NCBI RefSeq assembly: GCF_011762185.1
Contig: NZ_JAASQJ010000004.1
Span: forward strand, 186,001 to 250,000
Direction: 5' to 3'
Length of the DNA: 64,000 nt
Source: Dyadobacter arcticus
Lineage (GTDB): Bacteria > Bacteroidota > Bacteroidia > Cytophagales > Spirosomataceae
The position numbers were made by a program, and so were the translations under genes. Shown piece by piece: positions 7,104 through 16,700 of this stretch (positions are counted from its first letter, which is position 1; each line of letters begins with the position of its first letter). The notes beneath the pieces were generated by a model. That model ran no database searches. It saw only the letters and a list, made by a program, of their open reading frames with translations, and was not told the DNA's origin.

Positions 7104-7886
7104 TTGGTCAGAGCCGGTTATATACTTTTTATTTTAGGCATATCCTTCATTCTGATGGCATCGCAGCCGCGGCGGGCTGTGGAAATCAAAATCATGAGTT
7201 TCAATATTCGTCATGGATTGAACTTGTCCGACGAACCTAATCTGAGGGATATACTAAGGATCATCAGTGAAAACAAACCAGATTTGATTGCGCTCCAAGC
7301 CGTTGATAGTCTGGCAGATAACGGCAAGGTGCAGTTTCAGCTTCGGCAAATCGCAGCACAGACTGGAATGTATTACTTGTACGGTGTTGCCGACCGGTAT
7401 GACAAGGGAGCGCAGGGTGTTGGTATCCTTTCAATATGGCCATTTGAAAAAACACAATTAATTGATCTCCCAAAAACAGCGGGAGCAGATCCAAAAGTTT
7501 TGTTGTGCGGCCTTATCAATGTGACAAGAGGTTTAACATTCAGGTTTTGTAATTCCCGGCTTGAATATGCATCCGTCATGGATCGGGCTTTGCAAGCAGC
7601 GTACATTAATCAAATGCTTGTCAATAGCATTCAGCCTGTGTTAATTGGAATGGATATGGGTGCGCGACCAAATGAACAGCCTTACATATCTTTCAGGAAA
7701 AACTGGCAGGATGCGGCCCAGGGATCTCAGTTACAGACTTGGAATGAAGGATTGCCAGGCGACAGGTTCGATTATATTTTTGCTTTACTCAACGACAAAG
7801 TGCGTGTCAAAAACTATAAGGTAATCAGAAATTATCCGCAGGTTTCTGACCACTATCCCATCCTTGCCACCATTGAATTTTGGTAA
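7104..7886 (+). CDS. EEP-fold (endonuclease/exonuclease/phosphatase) protein with missing catalytic residues
   Basis: About 260 residues with an N-terminal hydrophobic segment (residues 5-19, signal peptide or anchor) followed by an EEP fold: MSFNIRHG, DLIALQAVD, GVGILSIWPF, CNSRLEY, IGMDMGARP, DRFDYIFAL and SDHYPILATIEF. Compared with active family members, the metal-binding Glu of LQEVD is Ala, the NTHL histidine position is Arg, and the D-x-N motif reads D-M-G. Only the first Asn and the final SDH are kept, so hydrolase activity looks doubtful. The start is uncertain: an in-frame stop at 7089 leaves only the TTG at 7104 before the hydrophobic segment, and the next ATG (7155) would remove it. 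It lies within the deoxysugar operon, one base before lutA. Confidence 0.75.
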   Translation: MVRAGYILFILGISFILMASQPRRAVEIKIMSFNIRHGLNLSDEPNLRDILRIISENKPDLIALQAVDSLADNGKVQFQLRQIAAQTGMYYLYGVADRYDKGAQGVGILSIWPFEKTQLIDLPKTAGADPKVLLCGLINVTRGLTFRFCNSRLEYASVMDRALQAAYINQMLVNSIQPVLIGMDMGARPNEQPYISFRKNWQDAAQGSQLQTWNEGLPGDRFDYIFALLNDKVRVKNYKVIRNYPQVSDHYPILATIEFW

Positions 7887-7887
7887 A

Positions 7888-8667
7888 ATGAATTACTCCA
7901 ATCTAAAAATAGGCTTGTTTATTCCCTGTTATGTGGACCAATTTTATCCGCAGGTAGGTATAGCGACGCTCGAATTACTTGAAAAACTGGGCTGTACAGT
8001 AACATTTCCGATCAGTCAGACCTGCTGTGGACAGCCGATGGCAAACTCGGGATTTGAACATCTCACTACATCTTGCGACAACCTGTTTTATGATCTTTTC
8101 GCAAAATGTGATTATGTGGTATCGCCGTCCGGAAGCTGTGTATTGCATATAAAGGAACATTTAAAAGCGGAAAATAGAATCGACGAATCCAAAGTGCTCA
8201 GGAAAAAGGTGTACGAGCTGGTTGAATTTATTACGGATGTTCTAAAAATAGATTCGATTGAAGCTGAATTTCCTCATCGGGTGGGCGTCCATCAGGGATG
8301 TCACGGGCAGCGTGGACTTTATCTTTCCCAAATGTCAGAGCTAAATGCGGAGCCGTTTTCGAAACCATTGACTTTGTTGAGGAAGGTAAAAGGATTGCAG
8401 TTGATCGACCTGGACCGGACGGATGAATGCTGTGGTTTCGGTGGGACTTTTTGTGTGAGCGAAGAGGCGGTTTCAGTAAAAATGGGCAAAGACAGAGTTT
8501 CAGACCATATCCGTCATGACGCAGAATACATTACCGGTTCCGATGTGAGTTGCCTGATGCATTTAGAAGGGATTTTAAAACGCGGCAATTCCAAAGTGCA
8601 GGTTAAGCACATTGCGGAAATATTAAACAGCGCCGTGAAAAAACAAATACCGGTACCCATAGAATGA
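7888..8667 (+). CDS. lutA: L-lactate oxidation Fe-S protein LutA
   Basis: A 259-residue subunit of the LutABC (YkgEFG) system, which oxidises L-lactate to pyruvate. Two cysteine-rich CCG domains are visible: SQTCCGQPMANSGF with SPSGSCVLHI in the N-terminal half and VHQGCHGQRG with DECCGFGGTF in the C-terminal half. The ATG at 7888 is one base after the stop of the EEP gene; an in-frame TTG further upstream would run into that gene and is not needed. Its partners lutB and lutC begin about 700 bases downstream, beyond one antisense gene. Placement at the end of a deoxysugar operon fits the L-lactate produced by the diketo-acid hydrolase. Confidence 0.93.
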   Translation: MNYSNLKIGLFIPCYVDQFYPQVGIATLELLEKLGCTVTFPISQTCCGQPMANSGFEHLTTSCDNLFYDLFAKCDYVVSPSGSCVLHIKEHLKAENRIDESKVLRKKVYELVEFITDVLKIDSIEAEFPHRVGVHQGCHGQRGLYLSQMSELNAEPFSKPLTLLRKVKGLQLIDLDRTDECCGFGGTFCVSEEAVSVKMGKDRVSDHIRHDAEYITGSDVSCLMHLEGILKRGNSKVQVKHIAEILNSAVKKQIPVPIE

Positions 8668-8723
8668 GCACCGGCATTTTACAAAGTTTACAGAGGTTTC
8701 AGAATCTGAGAAGAGCCTGTCGT

Positions 8724-9119
8724 TTAGTTGATTGAAGAAACAACGCGGCTGGTTGTAGTCAAGATATCAAACGATTGTGAAGCTTTCTCTTTACCGTCCG
8801 TGATTTCGAAGGTATAAGTACCATCAGCAAGGGTCGATAAATCAAAATATTTCAAATAGTTTGCTTCAATGCGTTTGTTTTCTGTAAAAAGGACATTCCT
8901 TTCTGTGTCAAGAATACGCACTACAACATTATTGGAAATTGAATTATTATATGAAACGCGGAATTGCATTGGTTTAACCTGCAGAACGCTCAGCTTCGTT
9001 GAAGCTGTTTCGGTTTTTTCTGCGGTAGCGATGTTGTCCTGAGCATTGGATTTCAATGCAGAACCTGATAGAAGCAAGCCAGTTAAGGCAGTGATAATAA
9101 GCGTGTTTTTGGTTTTCAT
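8724..9119 (-). CDS. Small secreted protein of unknown function
   Basis: A 131-residue protein with a clear signal peptide (MKTKNTLIITALTGLLLSGS, cleavage likely after NAQ near residue 27). The mature part looks beta-rich and immunoglobulin-like: VSYNNSISNNVVVRILDTER, then LADGTYTFEITDGKEKAS. The latter resembles the repeated strand pattern of C-terminal sorting domains, but no full type IX signal is evident and the protein is short. I do not recognise a named family. It lies antisense between lutA and lutBC, splitting an otherwise contiguous catabolic unit. Confidence 0.75.
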   Translation of the reverse strand: MKTKNTLIITALTGLLLSGSALKSNAQDNIATAEKTETASTKLSVLQVKPMQFRVSYNNSISNNVVVRILDTERNVLFTENKRIEANYLKYFDLSTLADGTYTFEITDGKEKASQSFDILTTTSRVVSSIN

Positions 9120-9204
9120 AGGAGTTTGATTTTAATGTTGTCTAAAAAAAGTTAAATAAAACTTATTTCAGACTCCGATACACCGATCGAAAAACTTTGT
9201 GATT

Positions 9205-9212
9205 CAAATGTA
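9205..9212 (-). promoter_or_regulatory. Candidate -7 element of the secreted-protein gene
   Basis: Read on the minus strand this is tacatttg, an exact match to the Bacteroidota -7 consensus TAnnTTTG, about 85 bases upstream of the start at 9119. The -33 side is weak (tttctg about 15 bases further up). Only the -7 match is firm. Confidence 0.35.
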
Positions 9213-9361
9213 TAACATATTGTTTTACAGAAAAATAGGTTTTTTATCGATTTTAAAAGGTTGTTTATTAAACAATTTGTAAACTTAGAATAGTACAATG
9301 AATGTGAAAAGTACAATTCTTATTCTTTATAAAATACTATTAAGAAATTGTTAACATAACT

Positions 9362-10738
9362 ATGTCTAAGGCAATTATTGAGCACGCAGTCGCTTCGGAA
9401 GTCTTTAATAAGGATGAGCCATACGTAAACTGGCACGACGAAACCCTATGGTTTGTGCGTCAAAAACGGGATAAATCTTCCAAACAGCTACCTGAATGGG
9501 AGCAATTGAGGGAGGCTGCATCGGGCATAAAAAATTATGTCCTGTCGCATATGGATGAACTGCTAGTCAGTTTTGAGCAAAAAGCCAAAGAGAATGGCGT
9601 GCATGTCCATTGGGCAGCCGACGCTGCGGAGCATAACGAAATTGTGTTGGGTTTGCTCCGGCAACATCAGATCGGGAAGATGGTGAAAAGCAAATCCATG
9701 CTAACCGAGGAATGCCATATGAATGAATTCCTGATCCGCAATGGCATTGATGTGATCGATACCGATCTTGGAGAAAGGATTGTGCAGTTGAGAAATGAGC
9801 CGCCAAGCCACATTGTTCTTCCCGCCATACATTTGAAGAAGAAAGATATTGGTGATCTATTTCATGAATTTCTGGGAACAGAGGCCGGCGCGACGGATCC
9901 CCAATATCTGACCGAAGCTGCCCGGCAACATTTGCGGGACAAATTCATGACGAGACGGGCCGCATTAACAGGTGTCAATTTTGCAATTGCAGAAACCGGC
10001 GGATTTGTGGTTGCGACCAATGAAGGCAACGCAGATATGGGAGCCCACCTGGCCGATATCCATATTGCAAGTATGGGTTTTGAAAAAATCATCCCAAAAC
10101 AGGAGCATTTGGCTGTTTTTCTGAGACTACTTGCCAGAAGCGCCACCGGCCAGCCAATTACAACTTACAGCAGCCATTTTAAAAAGGCTCGCGAGGGCCA
10201 GGAAATGCACATTATCATTGTAGACAATGGCCGGACGACGCAACTGGGCAGACCCGATTTCAGGAATTCACTTAAATGCATCCGATGCGGGGCGTGCATG
10301 AACACTTGCCCGGTTTACCGCAGAAGCGGCGGGCATAGTTATCATAATGCGGTGGCGGGACCGATCGGATCTATTTTGGCGCCGAACCTGGATATGACGA
10401 AGAATGCAGATTTGCCGTTTGCAAGCACATTATGTGGAAGCTGCTCTAATGTTTGTCCTGTCAAAATAGATATTCATGAACAGCTTTATAAGTGGAGGCA
10501 GGTATTGGTAAAAGCCGGGTACGTGCCGCAGGTCAAGGGAATAGGGGTGAAAGCTATGTCTATTGTTTTGTCGCAGCCGCGATTTTATCAATGGTCGGGC
10601 AGGCTGGGTAGGTCTGTGATGAGGACGATTCCATTTGTCGTTAACAACAGCCTTAATCCCTGGTACAAACAGCGGGATATGCCGGAGCCGCCAAAAGAAA
10701 GTTTTAGGGATTGGTATGTCCGTAACCGAAAAGAATGA
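9362..10738 (+). CDS. lutB: L-lactate oxidation Fe-S protein LutB
   Basis: A 458-residue LutB/YkgF protein that shuttles electrons in L-lactate oxidation. The LUD-type domain occupies roughly residues 60-300 (TGVNFAIAETGGFVVATNEGN). Two ferredoxin-type cluster motifs follow: CIRCGACMNTCPVYR with cysteines at 306, 309, 312 and 316, and CGSCSNVCPVKID with cysteines at 358, 361 and 365. The C-terminal segment is the usual WYKQRDMPEPPKESFRDWY. It overlaps lutC by four bases (ATGA). A 242-base gap precedes it, so it probably has its own promoter; no exact TAnnTTTG was found there. Confidence 0.95.
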   Translation: MSKAIIEHAVASEVFNKDEPYVNWHDETLWFVRQKRDKSSKQLPEWEQLREAASGIKNYVLSHMDELLVSFEQKAKENGVHVHWAADAAEHNEIVLGLLRQHQIGKMVKSKSMLTEECHMNEFLIRNGIDVIDTDLGERIVQLRNEPPSHIVLPAIHLKKKDIGDLFHEFLGTEAGATDPQYLTEAARQHLRDKFMTRRAALTGVNFAIAETGGFVVATNEGNADMGAHLADIHIASMGFEKIIPKQEHLAVFLRLLARSATGQPITTYSSHFKKAREGQEMHIIIVDNGRTTQLGRPDFRNSLKCIRCGACMNTCPVYRRSGGHSYHNAVAGPIGSILAPNLDMTKNADLPFASTLCGSCSNVCPVKIDIHEQLYKWRQVLVKAGYVPQVKGIGVKAMSIVLSQPRFYQWSGRLGRSVMRTIPFVVNNSLNPWYKQRDMPEPPKESFRDWYVRNRKE

Positions 10739-11325
10739 TGAGCACTCGAGACATTATCCTGCAAAAGATCAGGGAAAATAAGCCTTCGGAAATACCTATG
10801 CCGTCAGCAATCCGTTTTGAAAGTCATTTTGAAAACACCGAAAGCAAGTTTATCGAAACTTTAACGACGATTTACACAGAGGTAATTGTTGTAAAAAACA
10901 TGGCTGAACTTGCGATAAAGGCCGAAGAGCTTTATGGCAAAGTTGTCAACAAGGCGACAACGATCCCTGAACTATCCAATTGGGCCGATTTCAGTCTTAA
11001 CGTTTCCGATCCTCACGAACTGGAAACCATTGAAATGGCCATCCTTAAAGCGGAGTTCGGTGTTGCTGAAAACGGCGCTGTCTGGATTTCGGATAATTAT
11101 CTCCAGCATCGCGCTTTGCCCTTCATTACCCAAAACCTGGCATTTGTTATCCCAAGAAACGCGATTGTCAATAATATGCATGACGCTTATGACCGGCTGA
11201 AAGAGACGACGGGCTGGGGATGCTTTATTTCCGGCCCTTCCAAAACCGCCGATATCGAACAATCATTGGTAATTGGGGCTCATGGCGCCAGAAGCATGGT
11301 GATTTTTTTGATGGAAGAATTTTAA
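10735..11325 (+). CDS. lutC: Lactate utilization protein LutC
   Basis: A 196-residue LUD-domain protein (LutC/YkgG, DUF162), third subunit of the L-lactate oxidation complex. Recognisable segments are AVWISDNYLQHRALPFITQ and GCFISGPSKTADIEQSLVIG, with the conserved SGPSxTADIE loop, and GAHGARSM near the end. Translation starts at the ATG overlapping the lutB stop, or at the adjacent ATG at 10738. The acetyltransferase gene follows six bases later on the same strand and may be co-transcribed. Confidence 0.94.
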   Translation: MMSTRDIILQKIRENKPSEIPMPSAIRFESHFENTESKFIETLTTIYTEVIVVKNMAELAIKAEELYGKVVNKATTIPELSNWADFSLNVSDPHELETIEMAILKAEFGVAENGAVWISDNYLQHRALPFITQNLAFVIPRNAIVNNMHDAYDRLKETTGWGCFISGPSKTADIEQSLVIGAHGARSMVIFLMEEF

Positions 11326-11331
11326 TTCAGA

Positions 11332-11850
11332 ATGGGCCAGCTAGTCACCTTACAACCGTTCGAACAGGAAATGGCGACGCGCCTTGCCGAGCTGGCGAAT
11401 AACCCGAAGATTGTCGCTAAGATGCGGGATAATTTTCCGCATCCCTATTCGATTTCGGACGCCTATTTCTGGATCAGTTTCTGCAACAATCAGAAGAATA
11501 ACCAAAATGTTTTTCGGGCCATCCTTTATCATAATGAATTCGTGGGCGGGATAGGTGTTTTGAGAGGCGAGGACATTTATCGGAACAATGCTGAAATAGG
11601 GTATTGGCTTGGAGAGCCATATTGGGGCCTGAATATCATGACCGAAGCTGTTCAGCAAATGACGGCATGGACTTTTGATAATACAGATATCACCCGATTG
11701 TCAGCAGGCATTTTTGAAACCAATCCTGCTTCCATGAAAGTGCTTGAAAAGGCCGGATATTATTTGGAAGCCATTCACAGCAAAGCAATCCTAAAATACG
11801 GTGAGGTTTTTGATGAGTATTTGTATGTGAAGCTGGCGCCGTCCTTCTAG
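11332..11850 (+). CDS. GNAT-family N-acetyltransferase (RimJ/RimL type)
   Basis: A 172-residue Gcn5-related acetyltransferase of the ribosomal-protein/RimJ-like subgroup. The acetyl-CoA region is EIGYWLGEPYWGLNIMTEAVQ, followed by the conserved ETNPASMKVLEKAGYYLEA helix-strand. The substrate (protein N-terminus or small amine) cannot be told. It follows lutC by six bases but has no obvious link to lactate use; a short T-rich stretch (ctgttttttta, about 11850-11860) follows its stop without a convincing stem. Confidence 0.85.
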   Translation: MGQLVTLQPFEQEMATRLAELANNPKIVAKMRDNFPHPYSISDAYFWISFCNNQKNNQNVFRAILYHNEFVGGIGVLRGEDIYRNNAEIGYWLGEPYWGLNIMTEAVQQMTAWTFDNTDITRLSAGIFETNPASMKVLEKAGYYLEAIHSKAILKYGEVFDEYLYVKLAPSF

Positions 11851-11905
11851 CTGTTTTTTTAGTGTTAAAAATAATCGGTTATCGGGTTAAGGACGCTGAT
11901 TCTTC

Positions 11906-11913
11906 TATTTTTG
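11906..11913 (+). promoter_or_regulatory. Candidate -7 element of cmk
   Basis: The sequence tatttttg matches TAnnTTTG exactly and lies 31 bases upstream of the cmk start, a suitable distance for a short leader. No good -33 TTG is seen 19-21 bases upstream, so the call rests on the -7 match and position. Confidence 0.4.
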
Positions 11914-11944
11914 CAAAGTTTCTTATCAATGACGTTCTCACGAT

Positions 11945-12652
11945 ATGCCAAAAATAATTGTTGCAATCGATGGCTATTCCAGCTGTGGAAAAAGCACAAC
12001 TGCGAAACTGGTTGCAAAGCAATTGAACTACCCCTACATTGATACCGGGGCAATGTACCGCGCTGTCACCCTGTATTTTATCCAGAATCACGTCAGTCTC
12101 ACCAATCCAAAGGAAACAGAAACCGCTTTAGATAACATTCACATTACTTTCCGTCGCCAAAGTGAAGCCGGGCGCAATGATACCTATCTGAATGGGACCA
12201 ATGTGGAGGATGAGATACGCAAAATGTACGTTTCTGAAAAAGTAAGTGACGTAAGTGCGCTGGCAGAGGTGCGGCACGCATTGGTTGCGCAGCAGCAGAG
12301 AATGGGGAGAACAAAAGGTATTGTCATGGACGGGCGTGACATTGGAACCGTCGTATTCCCACAGGCGGAACTGAAAATCTTCATGAACGCTGACCCGCTG
12401 ATCCGGGCACAGAGAAGGCAACTTGAATTGCTGGAAAAAGGAGAAGTGATAGGATTGGAAGAGATTTCAGAAAACCTGAAAATGCGGGACTACATTGATA
12501 CCCATCGTACTGAAAGTCCGTTGAGGCAAGCAACGGATGCAATCTATCTGGATAACTCTTTACTTACATTGGACGAACAAGTTGAAATGGTGGTAAGGAT
12601 GGCTGACGAACAGATAGGATTATCGCTTCGCCAACGTCGAAGCAAAGCATAA
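11945..12652 (+). CDS. cmk: Cytidylate kinase
   Basis: Phosphorylates CMP and dCMP in pyrimidine nucleotide metabolism. The 235-residue protein has the P-loop IDGYSSCGKSTTAK near residue 8, the DTGAMYRAVT substrate motif, MDGRDIGTVVFP in the middle and the arginine-rich RDYIDTHRTESPL lid. Length is normal for the family. It is separated from the next oxidoreductase gene by a single base, so the two and the downstream 1069-residue outer-membrane protein probably share a transcript. Confidence 0.97.
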   Translation: MPKIIVAIDGYSSCGKSTTAKLVAKQLNYPYIDTGAMYRAVTLYFIQNHVSLTNPKETETALDNIHITFRRQSEAGRNDTYLNGTNVEDEIRKMYVSEKVSDVSALAEVRHALVAQQQRMGRTKGIVMDGRDIGTVVFPQAELKIFMNADPLIRAQRRQLELLEKGEVIGLEEISENLKMRDYIDTHRTESPLRQATDAIYLDNSLLTLDEQVEMVVRMADEQIGLSLRQRRSKA

Positions 12653-12653
12653 T

Positions 12654-13724
12654 ATGACAGAGGTTGATTACGATTATCTCATTATAGGACAAGGACTTGC
12701 CGGAACGTCCATTGCTTTTCACCTGCTCAATCTTGGCAAACGGTTTTTAATAGTTGGGGACTCTTCCTTACCCTCATCTTCCAAGGTAGCAGCCGGAATA
12801 TTCAATCCCCTAACCGGCAAAAAGCTCGTCAAAACCTGGCTTGCAGACGACCTCTTTCCGTATGCCAGAAAATTTTACTCGGATCTCGAAACCAAGCTAG
12901 ACACCCGGTTCTTGCATGAAGTATCGATTTATCGCCCGTTCAGATCGATTGAAGAACAAAATACGTACTTAGCGCAGTCGGCAGATCCCGTTATTGCGCC
13001 ATATGTTTCGGCAAATCCCGATTTAGTTGACGTTTCCGTGTACATCCGGGCTGCTTATGGTGGTTTGGAAGTGGTACAATCGGGCTGGGTGGATTTGCCG
13101 GTTTTGCTGGAAAAAAGCAAAACCTATTTCTCTGATAAAGGACAGTTTAAGGATGAGAAATTCGAGAGCAATGACCTTCAAATTGAAAAAGATCACATTG
13201 TCTGGAAGCAATTGAAATTTAGTAATGTCATTTTCTGTCAGGGGTTTATGGCTTTGGAGAATCGTTTTTTCGACTGGCTTCCATTTGCTCCTGTTAAAGG
13301 TCAGATCCTGGACATTGTCACAGAGAAGCCAATAAAACAGTACATCATTAACCAGGGAATTTTTATGCTGCCGATTTCCGAGTTCGTTATGAGGATTGGT
13401 GCGACATATTCCTGGGATCCACTGGATTGGAATGCTACTTCGGAAGCCACCGACGAATTGAATGCTAAGTTGAAATTGCTGATCAAAAGTCAATATTCAG
13501 TGGAGTCAGCAATGGCAGGGATCAGGCCCTCGGTGCAGGACAGAAGGCCATTAATCGGTGTTCATCCGGAATACGGTAATGTTTCCATATTCAACGGCTT
13601 AGGCACAAAGGGCGTTACACTGGCGCCTTTTTTCGCAAACGAACTCGTCCAGCACCTTGAAACGGGCAAAGAATTGAATTCGCTAGTGAATATTAATAGG
13701 TATTATTCGTTATATTTCCGTTGA
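12654..13724 (+). CDS. FAD-dependent oxidoreductase (DAO family)
   Basis: A 356-residue D-amino-acid-oxidase/glycine-oxidase-like flavoprotein. The dinucleotide-binding motif DYLIIGQGLAGTSIAFHLL is at the N-terminus; a SSKVAAGIFNPLTGKK segment matches the substrate-side loop of the family; the C-terminal part has MAGIRPSVQDRRPLIGVHPE and NGLGTKGVTLAPFFANELV, the last FAD-contact region. Substrate unknown. It follows cmk by one base and precedes the TolB-like gene by 16 bases. Confidence 0.88.
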   Translation: MTEVDYDYLIIGQGLAGTSIAFHLLNLGKRFLIVGDSSLPSSSKVAAGIFNPLTGKKLVKTWLADDLFPYARKFYSDLETKLDTRFLHEVSIYRPFRSIEEQNTYLAQSADPVIAPYVSANPDLVDVSVYIRAAYGGLEVVQSGWVDLPVLLEKSKTYFSDKGQFKDEKFESNDLQIEKDHIVWKQLKFSNVIFCQGFMALENRFFDWLPFAPVKGQILDIVTEKPIKQYIINQGIFMLPISEFVMRIGATYSWDPLDWNATSEATDELNAKLKLLIKSQYSVESAMAGIRPSVQDRRPLIGVHPEYGNVSIFNGLGTKGVTLAPFFANELVQHLETGKELNSLVNINRYYSLYFR

Positions 13725-13740
13725 AGTCAGCCTTTGAATT

Positions 13741-16700
13741 ATGAGCATTAGATTTATACACAAGTTCACCTTAACGGTCGGTCTTTTGGCGGTTTTAGGA
13801 TCATTTACCAAATCAATAGCACAGCGCTATCCTTCTCAGGAAACGTTTGGAAAAAATCGGGTCCAGTACAAAACCTTCAGCTGGAAGATTTTCAAAACCA
13901 CCAATTTCGAGATTTATCACTATCAGGGAGGTACCGCATTGGCGAAACTAACTGCCCAATATGCGGAGAGTGAATTTGATAAAATCACAGATATCCTGGG
14001 TTGGACGCCGTACAGCCGCGTAAAAATCTTCCTTTACAATTCCCCCGCCGAGTTGGAACAAAGCAATATGGGACTGTCAACCCTTGACAATCTGAATGAG
14101 CAAAAGTTAGATCTGTCGCAATCTAGAGTGGAAGTTGCCTATACTGGTGATCAAATCGGCTTCCGGAAAAAACTCGTCAAAGACATTAGCCTACTTTTTG
14201 TTTACGACATGCTTTATGGTGGGAACATGAAGGAAGCATTACAAAGCTCATTGCTTCTAACGCTTCCTGAATGGTTTATGTCGGGAACGGCGGCTTATAT
14301 ATCAGAAGGCTGGTCCCCCGAGTTGAATGATTACATGCGGGATTTTTTCAAAAACAGAAATGTAAGAAAGCCCACTTTAATGACTGGTAATGATGCAACA
14401 TTGATTGGCCATTCGATCTGGAATTATATCGCCGAACGTTACGGAAGAGACAAGATATCAGACATTTTGAACCTGACGCGGATTATCAGGACTGAGCAAA
14501 CCAGTATTACGAGTACGCTGGGAATACAGTCATACAACCGTTTCCTTCGCGACTGGCGCGCCTACTATCTAAACCAAAACAAGAACGCAGAACAGTTTTA
14601 TGCGGATCCGAATCCAACCTGGAAATATAAGCTTAACGAATTCAGTGCTTCTGATGCGAGCGCAGTAATCAAAGTATCTCCTGATAAAAAATTCACCGCT
14701 GTTAGTGAGATCAAAAATGGCAGATATAAAGTGTATTTATTTGACAGTGAGAGTGGTTCCAAAAAAATAATTCGCCAAGGTAAGCTTGATTTCATCGGTG
14801 GGCGTGCGAAAACTCAGCCACCGCTTTTGGGTTGGTCAAAAAATAACACCCTGGCCATTCTGGCTTCTGAAAATGATCGCAAGAACTTTTATTTATATGA
14901 AAATTTAGGCACGAAAAAGGTTAAAATTAAACTGAAACGTAATATTCGCGGCTTGGATCAGATTGTTGATATGGACATATCCCATGACGGAACAATGCTG
15001 GCAGTAAGTGCGGACAAAGGCGGTCAAAATGATCTTTTCCTGATCAGCGTTGCCCGTGCTTCGGCACTTCCATTGACTAATGACCTTTACGATGACCTAT
15101 CTCCACGTTTTGTGCAGGGATCGTCACGAAGAGTTGTTTTCTCGTCAAACAGGCCACTTGATTCTCTTGGAACAGGTGATAAAGGAAGCTATAAATCCAT
15201 TACTTCTCCGTTTACCATATTTGAGCACGATGGGATTCCAAAATCTGAAAATCTGCTTAAATTAGTTCAGGCTGATACCAAAACGAAGATATTGCCTGTC
15301 TACGCCGATGACAACGACTTGGTATATCTTTCGAATGGAAAGGGTGTCAATAACCTTTTCAGGTATAACCGCGCCACTTCGACCAATACTCAAATCACCA
15401 ATTATATTCAGAGTATACGGAATGCTGATTTGACAATAAAATCTGGGGGCGCATTGGCTTACACTTATTTGAATGATGGCTATTATACGGCTGCATTTAA
15501 GAATGGATTTGATATCAATACAATTGTTAATACGCCTTCATTGAGTGCAATTGCAACTAATCCTTCGGGTGATCCGAAGGCCCCGGTTTTAAAGTCCGAT
15601 TCAGTGAGTGTTGCCAAACCAAATGAAGCGCCGAAGCTTGTTTTAAAGGACGATGAAGTTGACATTGACAATTATCAGTTTGATGAGGATGTTCTGAAAA
15701 CCTTTGAGTCCAGGAGGAATCGGGGTACTTTCCCGACAGCACCAAGTGCACTATCAAGATCAAAGGTTACGCGTGAAAATATTGCCGTTAAAGGACCTTA
15801 TGCCTACAAGGGATTATTTATCACCAATGATGCAAGCTCAGATTGGCGCATTGACCCTATCAGAGGATTCGGATATGCGCAATCCATTTCTATGAATGAC
15901 CTTTTGGAAAACCATATCATAAAGGCGGGGCTTTTCATATCATCCAATTTCCGAAACAGCGATCTTTTTGCCGAATATTCCAACAATACTTATCGGGTCG
16001 ACTTCGGCGTACGTATTGACCGCAAAAGCTTGTATGTGGATACCGAAGGCGCTCCTCAAAAATATCGGTTTAACCAGCTGATGTTTACAGCGTCCTATCC
16101 GTTCTCGACGACAAGCCGGTTTTCGCTTTCGCCGATGTATGCTTCAACCCGCATGATAGATGTGTACATTTTACCAAATCCGGATCTAGCTTCAAGCTAT
16201 GGTGGTTTGCGAAGCGAATATGTGTTTGACAATACGCGGGTTAACGGCATGAACATGATGGAAGGAACGCGTTTCAAGCTCCGTTACGACATGTACCAGG
16301 GCTTTACCAATGGCAATGAGAGCTTTAACCGAATTAGCCTGGATTTTCGTCATTATCAAAAGATCCATCGCGATCTGATTCTTGCGGTGAGGGCATCGGC
16401 AAGTCATTCGGGTGGTAAGGCGCCTAAGCAAAATATACTGGGCGGAATGGAAAACTGGCTCGGTAACAAAAAGGAAACCCGCATGGGGGATAACCCACTT
16501 AACTTCCAGAAGGACAACCGGGATATTTTCTTCGCCGACTTCGCTACCAACCTGCGCGGCTTTAATCTGAACCGTCTTTCAGGAACCAGCTATATGTTAT
16601 TAAATGCTGAACTCCGCATTCCGCTGGTTAAATATCTGTATCGCGGCGCCATTACTTCCAGCTTCCTGCGGAACTTCCAGATAGTTGGATTTGGGGATAT

